A stretch of 64,000 nt of DNA from positions 1,674,001-1,738,000 of the forward strand of contig CM072528.1 of the NCBI GenBank assembly GCA_036898165.1. The letters are read 5' to 3'. The translations under genes were made by a program, and so were the position numbers. Origin of the DNA: Silybum marianum. Taxonomy: Eukaryota > Streptophyta > Magnoliopsida > Asterales > Asteraceae. Each line of letters opens with the position of its first letter. The stretch's first letter is position 1. Shown piece after piece: positions 56,351 to 64,000 of the stretch. The notes under the pieces were generated by a model that saw only the letters and a program-made list of their open reading frames with translations, ran no database searches and had not been told where the DNA came from.

Positions 56351-56870
56351 CATCCCATAAAATCAATTCTGTTGTAGTATATATAGTGCATTCATCATTA
56401 TCATCAATTATAATCGTATGGTGGATCGACAAGTTTGATCGAAAGCCAACTTTTATTGGGGGAAAGAGAGTTGAGGGGATTGAATCTAGCCCAGTTTCTA
56501 CTGTACTTTTGAAAAGAATTAATTCACTCAAGAAGATAGATAGGATTAATGTTGGCATGGACTCATGGGAATCATTAAGCAAGAAAATAGCTTTCATTCA
56601 GCTACATTTTCTTTTTTCTGTCAGCTTCCATAAAAGCAAACATCATAAGACATACCAACAATTGGAACAAGACACAAAGATATCGCTATTATCTATTGTA
56701 CGATTAAGTTGGCATATATAAAGACCCCCACCCACAAAAAAAAACTTAAGTCCCCACCATTCTGTACATTTGTAGAAAAGAAGTTTTAAACCAAATTATG
56801 CCACATAAAATATGTTGAAGTTATAAAGATAAGCAAAAAGTTAATTAATGTATATATATATCTATATATA
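56351..56870. other. spacer with an unassigned 111-residue frame
   Basis: The frame 56386-56721 and its antisense counterpart show no motif and no splice partners. Treated as non-coding. Confidence 0.3.
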
Positions 56871-57049
56871 TAGGGTTAGATTTAGGAAAAAACGTAAAAT
56901 AATGAAAAATTGAGGAACACGTTGGTAGGCGCATCATGTGCAATACATGCATAAAAACCAAAAAACAACTTCAATTACTTGTATGCACATGTGCATCAGA
57001 GTGTTTCTTAGTTTTTTTTTTCTTTTTGAGATTTTCGGTGAATCTCTCT
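56871..57049. mobile_element. GTGCATA-palindrome element, family F copy 4
   Basis: AGGGTTAGATTTAGGAAAAA and ATTGAGGAACACG after TATATA; right side TGTATGCACATGTGCATC, GTGTTTCTTAG and TTTTCGGTGAATCTCTCTCT. Confidence 0.65.
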
Positions 57050-57060
57050 CTGTATATATG

Positions 57061-57417
57061 CAGTGGCGGATGGAGAGTTATAAAGGGGGTTTACTGAAAT
57101 TGTTTAAAAAAAAATTATATAGGTTAAAAAAAATTAAAAAATACCTACATTTAGTGAAGTTTTCCAAGGGACCTCATCTTGCCGCCGATTGACAAAAACA
57201 CTAAAAAAGTCTCTTGAAATCAATAAAAAAAATCTCTTGAAATCAATAAAAAAAATCGAAAAAATCCTTCAAAATCACAAAAAACACTAAAAAGCTTTAA
57301 AAATCCGTTGAAATCAACTAAAAAGCTTTAAAAATCCTTCGAAACACGTCAGGTGACTTGACGCGCCTTTAGTCTACCTTAATGGGACCCCAGTAGATAA
57401 AAATTTTGGATTCGCCG

Positions 57418-57418
<1 letters not shown>
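57061..57418. mobile_element. family W element (GTGGCGGAT ends)
   Basis: CAGTGGCGGATGGAGAG and TTTTGGATTCGCCGG are inverted ends of a kind widespread in plant genomes. CTCTTGAAATCAATAAAAAA and CTAAAAAGCTTTAAAAATCC repeat inside. Confidence 0.6.
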
Positions 57419-57456
<38 letters not shown>

Positions 57457-57608
57457 CATGAGGTTTTAATTAATTGTCTGTTATTTGTAAAAAGGTTGCT
57501 GTCTCCTTGCTGCCAGTCCAACAAGAGCTGCAGGTCGATCGATATCTTGGTGGACATTGGACAAAGATCAAAGAAAGATGATATATACTAATATACATGT
57601 TATAGGGA

Positions 57609-57645
<37 letters not shown>

Positions 57646-57648
<3 letters not shown>

Positions 57649-57870
57649 ATCAGATTAAGAGGAAAATATAAATAAATATAAAAGAACACTTTGGTTGCCT
57701 TCAATTCGAACGGTATGTACAAATGCATATTGGTATTTGTAACATGTACTCGTGCATAGTAAAAAAAATGGCTTCAATCACTTGTATCCATTTGTATATA
57801 CCGTCCAAATGGAGGGGTCTCAGAGTGTTCTTCAGTTTTTTTTCCAGGTTTTCCGTGAACCTCCCTCTTG
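57646..57870. mobile_element. GTGCATA element, family F copy 5 (worn)
   Basis: AGGATCAGATTAAGAGGAAA follows a (TA)n run. ACGGTATGTACAAATGCATA and TATACCGTCCAAATGGAGG pair. Ends TTTCCGTGAACCTCCCTC. Confidence 0.6.
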
Positions 57871-57885
57871 CTATGTATTTATACA

Positions 57886-58078
57886 TGTAGCAGTTTTCGT
57901 GAGACCATATTTTTATACTTGAAACTCCACAACAAAACATTGTAAAGTTAAAAAGAATCTGAATCTTCACAATAAAACACCATAAAAGTTACCTTCATAG
58001 TTTTTTGCTGTGAAGTTTTCAAGTGTAAGAAAATAGGATCTCACATAAACAATATCGTCTCACACATATCCCAAGTCT
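57886..58078. mobile_element. family C element copy 3 (worn)
   Basis: TTTTCGTGAGACCATATTTT on the left; TGAAGTTTTCAAGTGTAAG and ATATCCCAAGTCTATA on the right. Confidence 0.55.
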
Positions 58079-58280
58079 ATATGTGTATAGGTATACTTTT
58101 TAATTTCGATCTCGGCATGCCATAAGATGAATAATTAACATAGACCAACTCACAGTCAACACGTATAGTCTACAAACTAAAGTAGACCTATACATAGCTA
58201 GGGCTCGTGTGTGAAGAAATCTCAAGTACTTCATTTCTAAACACAACATACATGTACATATTCATCATATATATATATAT

Positions 58281-58529
58281 AGTAAAGTTTAAATGTGAAC
58301 TCATTTTTGGTTGTGAACGTGAGTTTGGTTGTGAACGTGAGGACGAATTTCAGCCACTTATCCGGTCAATAAAGACGGCTTTGACCTGGTTCCCCTCCTT
58401 TAATAATCTCCACCCTCCCATGAATCGCGTCAATCCTCCGTGATCGCGTCCACCATTACCGAAGATGTGTGACTGAGATTCATCCTCATGTTCACAACCA
58501 AAATTGAGTTCACATTTGAACCTAACCCT
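58281..58529. mobile_element. family B element copy 4
   Basis: Starts AGTAAAGTTTAAATGTGAAC with a local duplication of GGTTGTGAACGTGAG in the left arm. Ends CACATTTGAACCTAACCC. Core as in the other copies. Confidence 0.8.
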
Positions 58530-58714
58530 ATATATATATATACTATATATATATAAGAATGCTAAACCGTTGGAGTTGGAATCTTAAGAGGTACAAACAT
58601 TTATGCATGAGGTACAACACTTAAAAGCATCAAATTCTTCCGCCAACCTCCACTATCTATATAGTTTTATAAATTAAGTTATTTTTAAAATTTAAGTTAC
58701 AATTTACATCCTTG

Positions 58715-60560
58715 TAATTAGTTATTTAATTTCTTTTATATCCCTTACTTTTTCATTTTTCATTTTATATCTTTACTATATTAACCTAAATAATTTATAT
58801 GAATCAAAAGACAATTAAAAAATAAGTTTCTATTTTTACAATTATACCATTATAATCGTGTCGTTAATACCTTCAAAATAAGCACAATATTGAATATTTT
58901 TCGATTTAATGATATTATTATATACATGAATACGTATCGGGTTATTTTAAAAAAAATGTACATTTTATGCCCTATAGTTATTTATTTAATTTCTTTACCT
59001 TTTCTTTTTACACATTTATCTATACTAGAGTTATTTTTAAAAAATTGTACATTTTATGCCCTATAATTATTTATTTAATTTTTTTATCTTTTATTTTACA
59101 TTATTATCTATACTATAATTAGTTTTTAAATTGAGAAAATTATTGTTTTAACCATTTTAGAAAATTATATACCCAAATTATCCAAAATCTCTCCCAACTT
59201 ACCAAAATAACCAAAATTTTGAATAAAGCATTTCATATCATACGAATTAACTTTTCCATTTCGTATGGAATCTCACACACACACACACACACACACACCA
59301 TTTCGTATCCATACGAAATGGCTTTATACACACACACACACTTTCCATTTCGTATCATATGAAATGCCATATCATATTCCTGAAATGGAAATGGAAAGTG
59401 TGTGTGTGTGTATATAAAGGCATTTCATATGCATACGAAATGGTGTGTGTGTGTGTGAGATTCCATACGAAATGGAAAGTGTGTGTGTGTATAAAGACAT
59501 TTCATATCCATACGAAATGGAAAGTATGTGTGTGTGTGTATAAAGACATTTCATATCCATACGAAATGTAAAGTGTGTGTGTGTATAAAGACATTTCATA
59601 TCCATACGAAATGGAAAGTGTGTGTATAAATGCATTTCATATGCATACGAAATGGTGTGTGTGTGTGTGTATTAAGACATTTCATATCCATACGAAATGG
59701 AAAGTGTGTGTGTGTGTATAAAGGCATTTCATATGCATACGAAATGGTGTATGTGTGTGTGTGAGATTCCCTACGAAATGGAAAGTGTGTGTGTGTGTAT
59801 AAAGCCATTTCGTATGGATACGAAATGGTGTGTGTGTGTGAGAGATTCCATACGAAATGGGAAGTGTGTGTGTGTGGATAAAGCCATTTCGTATGGATAC
59901 GAAATGGTTATGGATACGAAATGGTGTGTGTGTATGAGATTCCATACGAAATGGAAAAGTTAATTCGTATGATATGAAATGCTTTATTCAAAATTTTGGT
60001 TATTTTGGTAAGTTGGGAGAGATTTTTGATATTTTGGGTATATAATTTTCTGAAATTGTTAAAACAATAATTTTCCCTTTTAAATTTCATTCATATCCCT
60101 TACTATTTTATTTTTTTATTTTACACCGTATCAAATTAAAATAAATAATGGTAAATCAAATTACATTAAGAAAAATATGTTTCTATTTTTACAAATTGTA
60201 TCATTGTAATCGTCTTGTTAATACCTTTAAAATGAGCCAATATTGAATATATTTGGTCTTAATTATATTAACAAATAACATAAATACGTAGTGAATTATT
60301 TTTAAAACTTATAGTTTATAAATTATAGTTATTTAATTAACTTTTTTATCTTTACTTTTTTCATTTTTCAATTAACACCATTTTAGTATTAACATATATA
60401 ATCATATGTTAACTAAAACATATTAAATAATTAAAAACGTTTTCTTTTATAAACTATACAGTTATAGTCGTCTTCTTCAATACCTTAAAAGAGCTCAATA
60501 TCGATATTTTTGGATTTAATAATAATATTAAAAATGATGAATATGTATCGAGTTATAAAT
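58715..60560. repeat. three diverged 240-base direct repeats
   Basis: Segments at about 58715-58955, 60085-60310 and 60310-60560 share the order ATCCCTTACT / TTCTATTTTTACAA / ATTGTAATCGTC-type / TTAATACCTT / CAATATTGAATAT. A shorter ACATTTTATGCCCTATA block occurs twice (58966 and 59048). The foldback element lies between the first and second copies. Confidence 0.6.
59132..60079. mobile_element. large foldback element with GT-repeat and palindrome array
   Basis: The inverted arms of about 150 bases begin GAAAATTATTGTTTTAAC and run through CCAAAATTTTGAATAAAGC to TTTCGTATGGAATCTCACAC. Between them some 12 units of CATTTCATATCCATACGAAA or similar palindromes alternate with (GT)n or (CA)n runs and TATAAAG. 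Long arms recall Mutator-like foldbacks. The open frames here are low-complexity artefacts. Confidence 0.8.
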
Positions 60561-60603
60561 TTTTCATTTTTAATTTTCATTTTACACATTTATCTATCTA
60601 TAT

Positions 60604-60958
60604 CTATATTAATATATTATAAAAAGTGATAATTTAGATTTTTAAGAGTTACAAATGTTTAAAATACTTGTTTCCTAAAAATCAATTAGTAATAAAATTT
60701 TATTTTATTTCAAAACCTATACCAAACACAAACAAAATTTCCAATTTTTTAAAAAAGTCGTCAAATCAAATGGGTCTTAAATGTATTACTTTGTTCTTTT
60801 TATATTACGATTGTTCTTGAGTTTTGTAAAAATAATGAATGTGGCTTTATAAGTTCAAACGATAGACAAGTTGATATCTTGAAAAAGTCTGAAAGTTCTA
60901 AATTTAATGTTGATGAAATATTTAAATTCCGTTGCTTTGCAGCGGGTACGTCTTCTAG
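60604..60958 (+). mobile_element. probable non-autonomous Helitron
   Basis: 5' end TCTATATTAATATATTAT preceded by A. The 3' end has the hairpin CCGTTGC-TTT-GCAGCGG followed, 14 bases on, by terminal CTAG and then T. This is the classic Helitron arrangement with insertion between A and T. A similar TCTATATAG start at 58656 would make a 2.3-kb element enclosing the repeats above. Confidence 0.65.
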
Positions 60959-60990
<32 letters not shown>

Positions 60991-61396
60991 AGAACACTCT
61001 TTTGGTGAGAACCACTTTACAACCGTCGATCACTTTTGATCAAACGATAATGGTCATACGTCATTTTGTGTGAAGGGATATTTTAGTCTTTTTATGTTTC
61101 GCAAATATAATATGATGGTTTTCAGGTTCAATGTTTTTAATGTTTGTGAAAATTTTATGTTAAGGTTGTAATGTTACGATTAGTCATAATGTTAAGATTT
61201 CTATACATACATTCATGTCATCAAAGTTCCATTTAATTACATTCATGCCGATCAAACCAAAAAAATCCAACGACTTCTAAAGGATTTTCACGATAGATTA
61301 AAAGTTTCCATATGATATGAAGTGTGTATGTGAATCATATTTTTTAAGTAATCATATGTATCCAGAACATGATAAAAACTTGTTCATGTTTGATGT
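60959..61396. other. spacer, no gene seen
   Basis: (TA)n at the left, then AT-rich DNA with GGTTGTAATGTTACG and ATGTTAAGATT repeats. No exon recognised. Confidence 0.4.
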
Positions 61397-61640
61397 AATA
61401 TAAAATGACTATCAAAACATGTTTGACCCAGTGGAAATGTGACATCCTGGGGGTCAGTGGATGATATCTCTGACTATTCGGGTTCAAATCCTCGTGGTTG
61501 CATGTGGCAATATCCAGACTTTGGCCTACAACTCTGTGGTGGGTCCTGGTCGCTGGGGATTAGACGGGTGCCCGAATGGATCCCGGATACCCCGAAAACA
61601 TGTGTGCATTATTGCGGTTCAAAAAAAATATAAAATGACT
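61397..61640 (+). mobile_element. SINE with 14-base target duplication (family S4)
   Basis: Body 61411-61626. Head with CCTGGGGGTCAGTGGATG and a perfect B box GGTTCAAATCC, tail TTGCGGTTCAAAAAAAA. AATATAAAATGACT is repeated exactly at 61397-61410 and 61627-61640. Confidence 0.85.
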
Positions 61641-62381
61641 TGTTAAAAGAAATTGTTCAAGAATTTTAAAGAAAATTGTATATAAAAAGGCTTGTTTATT
61701 ACTTTAAAAGTTTCTTGGAGGGAATGGTCCACGTCTTTGACCATCCTAGCTAGATTCAAGTAACTCTTTTGGACTAGCAACTTTCTAGTTACAAGATATA
61801 TATTTTAGTTTGTACCACAAATTAAAATGGTCTATTACCAAGATAATTGATATTATTACAACTTTAAATTAAATATATATAAAATTTAAGATGGTTTGTT
61901 TCATATTTGATCTTCAATGATTCAACCTTCATTCTTTTAAGATATTCAATTACCATTTCTTATTTTCCAAAGATGCAAATATTCATTGTTTAATTTTAGT
62001 ATTTGAATTGGTTTCTTCGTTCTTTCAGTTTTGACAAGACTGTTTATACAACAATTCTTTGTGATGGATTCACTCGTTGTTATTGTAGAATTCCTTGAAG
62101 CACGCACAAAGCTCCATCGATCCATGCCACTAAAAATAAGTAGAATTCTAAACTACCATACCCAGTTGGATCGTGAGCAAATCACGGACCATGACAGTTA
62201 TGATGAAGATTTGCGATTGGTTTTTTTTCCACCATTGCAAAATGTCAAAATTCCTTAATTGATACTTGCCCATGCTTATAGGAATGTAGTGGAAATCTCA
62301 TTTTTCTTAGGTTTGAATCTAGACGCTGTCGAAACCCTTATGACTATGAAGGCTCACCTATGATGACTCCATACCATTCTT
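61641..62381. other. spacer, no gene assigned
   Basis: AT-rich. The frame 62031-62258 (75 residues, no ATG at its first codon) has ordinary composition but no motif or splice partners. Confidence 0.35.
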
Positions 62382-62672
62382 AGAGCATCTCCAATGCATA
62401 ACTCATTTAAGACTTTTTACTATTTGAATAAGTTGTTTAATTTTTTTTTTTGCATTAGACAACAAGGCTTTTTGATAAAGCTTTTTGGTAAAGCTTATTA
62501 TGCACTAAACTTTTGAAGGAAAGCTTTTTGTAATTTGTCTCTCTCAATTTCTCTTTCTTATAACCTATTTGAAAGACTATTTTGCATTGAAGTAAATTGA
62601 TAAAAAGCTTTTTAGATGAGATGAATAAAAAGAAAAAGTCTTCCAAAATCTTAACTATTGTAGATGCAAGGA
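62382..62672. mobile_element. MITE with GAGCATCTCCAATG end (family U)
   Basis: TTAGAGCATCTCCAATGCA and ATTGTAGATGCAAGG are inverted ends. AAGCTTTTTGATAAAGC and AAGCTTTTTAGATGAG repeat inside. Confidence 0.65.
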
Positions 62673-62739
62673 ATTAGCCGGTACACATAAAGTGTCACGG
62701 ATAATCACTGTTTCCAAAAAAAATCTCATTGAAGATTAA

Positions 62740-63037
62740 GGGGCCGTTTACCAAACGCTTACCCGGGTAAGTGCTTACCAAGTCATATTACCTTATCGCA
62801 GGAATATAACAAGTACCAAAATTTTTACCCGGTAAGAGCGAAGACAAAGAAAGCAATGGCCAAGAGTCTTACCCGAGTAAGTGATTGCGACGACTCTTAC
62901 CATGGTAAGCGTTTACCGTGTAAACTGTTGCATACGATGCCGTTTTCGTGTACTAAAATCTTACCCACTAAGTAAGTGATAGTGTTGAATTTCGCCGGTA
63001 AACACTTACCTGAGTAAGATTTGATAAACGGTCCCTA
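62740..63037. mobile_element. Tourist-like MITE, family H, complete copy
   Basis: GGGGCCGTTTACCAAACG after TAA, and TTTGATAAACGGTCCC before TAA. Sub-terminal CTTACCCGGGTAAG, TTACCCGGTAAGAG and TTACCCGAGTAAG palindromes. Reference copy for the family. Confidence 0.85.
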
Positions 63038-63182
63038 AATATTTTCATTATTATAGACATAACAATCAATTTTTTTTAATTGATGTATAAAAAAACATAC
63101 CATAACGCATAACCATTATAACTTTTTTTTTTTCATATTCAAGCTTAACATATTAACGTAATTTTTTTCTTAATTAACTATA

Positions 63183-63463
63183 GTTAGGGTTGTTTAACAG
63201 TTGCTGAATGGTTTGGTACATAATGATCAAAATGATTAAGAAACTCTTATAATATAGTACATGATGAAATACAATTGTTTAGTAATTGTTAATGATGTAA
63301 TTACTGCTCTTAATGGTTAACGGGGACTTATGATACAAAATGATTCAAATGATTTAAAACCATTAAGCAGCAAACTTATTTTTTACCAAATACAATTCAC
63401 TTAATAATTCAGAGAGTGTCATTTAATGAAACTATTAAGATTAAGATGTAAACAAACAACCCA
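63183..63463. mobile_element. TIR element with GGGTTGTTT end (family V)
   Basis: AGGGTTGTTTAACAGTTGC and ATGTAAACAAACAACCC are inverted. AATGATTAAGA and TCATTAAGCA-type arms inside. Confidence 0.55.
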
Positions 63464-63530
63464 TTAATTTGTAGTTTCACCATTTTCTCAAAATAATTTT
63501 TACTTTGAAAATAAAAAAGGATATCAAGAG

Positions 63531-63600
63531 ATGGGCCTAAATGGTTTTTTATTGGGCCTTATATAAAAAGAAACCGGATCCGAGGGCCCAATGGGGTTTC
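63531..63600 (+). promoter_or_regulatory. TAF6 promoter: site II elements and TATA box
   Basis: TGGGCC at 63533 and 63553 and inverse GGCCCA at 63584 are site II elements, typical of plant housekeeping genes and bound by TCP factors. TTATATAAAA at 63559 is a TATA box. Transcription probably starts near 63590. Confidence 0.6.
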
Positions 63601-63673
63601 GTACTACTTCTGTTCTTCGGGTTCCCCAAATTGAAATCGCAGACGCAGAGGCGGATTTCTCTGCGATAAAATC

Positions 63674-63799
63674 ATGTTCATGTCCAAATTCCCTCGTAAT
63701 TATGGTCGAATTCGAGCTTCATCATGAAATTCTTGCACAGAAGTTGTAATAATGGCGGAATTGAATGAGTGGTGTACTGTGAATGACCTATGTAAGTAA
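63674..63799 (+). other. three short upstream open frames in the TAF6 leader
   Basis: Frames of 17, 14 and 15 residues start at 63674, 63724 and 63752 and end at 63727, 63768 and 63799, overlapping one another and all closing before the main ATG. They count only if the leader is not spliced here. Confidence 0.55.
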
Positions 63800-63849
63800 A
63801 TTTTTTCATAAGCTAGGTGATCGTAGTTGGTTGAAGGAAAAACGAGAAG

Positions 63850-63975
63850 ATGAACATCGTAGAGAAAGAGAGCATTGAAGTGATCGCACAGAGCATCGGC
63901 GTTGGTAATTTATCGCCGGATGTTTTGCCTTCTCTAGCCGCCGACATCGAATACCGTATTAGCGAGATCATGCAG
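63850..63975 (+). CDS. TAF6: TAF6, first coding exon (partial)
   Basis: The first 42 residues of the TBP-associated factor TAF6, a histone-fold subunit of TFIID (and of SAGA-like complexes) that pairs with TAF9. MNIVEKESIEVIAQSIGVGN and LAADIEYRISEIMQ match the start of the TAF6 histone fold (alpha 1, and alpha 2 up to the exon end). The exon stops at a GTGAAA donor in phase 0, and the gene runs out of the window within intron 1. Confidence 0.92.
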
Positions 63976-64000
63976 GTGAAATTATGCGAAATGCCATCAA

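Noticed and set aside
56386..56721. 111-residue frame with an 83-residue antisense frame
   Set aside because: Neither shows a known domain; the region borders a diverged MITE and is AT-rich.
59359..59963. Overlapping frames on both strands rich in VCVCV or THTHT with FHTKW or YEM words
   Set aside because: They are translations of (GT)n/(CA)n runs and the palindromes of the foldback element; no gene-like composition.
62031..62258. 75-residue frame with fairly normal composition
   Set aside because: Its first codon is not ATG, no family resemblance, no neighbouring exons found.
1..64000. LTR retrotransposons or DNA transposase genes
   Set aside because: No gag, reverse transcriptase, integrase or transposase-like reading frame was recognised on either strand.

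Overview
This window is nuclear DNA of a flowering plant, almost certainly a eudicot. The genes are split by many GT-AG introns, the background is AT-rich, and the protein families are plant-specific (SABATH methyltransferase, EAR-type ERF, MAP65, DUF3537). The space between genes is filled with short TIR elements, SINEs and (TA)n tracts. Species cannot be fixed from sequence alone. All gene models here were spliced by eye, and each listed exon chain keeps one open frame.

Layout: 1-1412 (+) last two exons of chloroplast aspartate carbamoyltransferase. 4322-6708 (-) a three-exon SUMO-like gene that lacks the C-terminal diglycine. 6709-14570 repeats, including a 2-kb TIR element with an array of about 18 palindromes. 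14571-15239 (+) intronless class II ERF repressor. 18296-18368 (+) tRNA-Lys(UUU). 21752-26261 (+) four-exon DUF3537 (gustatory-receptor-like) membrane protein. 28300-31930 (+) 16-exon EHD endocytosis ATPase, with one GC-AG intron. 33599-34981 (-) three-exon small conserved plant protein of unknown function. 37223-41873 (+) nine-exon MAP65. 44352-47723 (-) three-exon indole-3-acetate carboxyl methyltransferase (IAMT1 type). 47724-63849 a 16-kb stretch without a recognisable gene, full of nested elements. 63850-63975 (+) first coding exon of TAF6; the rest lies beyond the window.

The genes are unrelated housekeeping and regulatory loci, not a functional cluster. What stands out is the mobile DNA. 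At least seven sequence families are bounded by the same outer motif (TATAGGG...GGTTC and its inverse) and sit inside or beside (TA)n microsatellites. Tourist-like MITEs with TAA/TTA target duplications, Stowaway-like MITEs, tRNA-derived SINEs with clear target duplications, a probable non-autonomous Helitron and a large foldback element built of GT repeats and small palindromes complete the picture. Most introns longer than about 500 bases carry at least one such element. No LTR-retrotransposon or transposase coding region was recognised.
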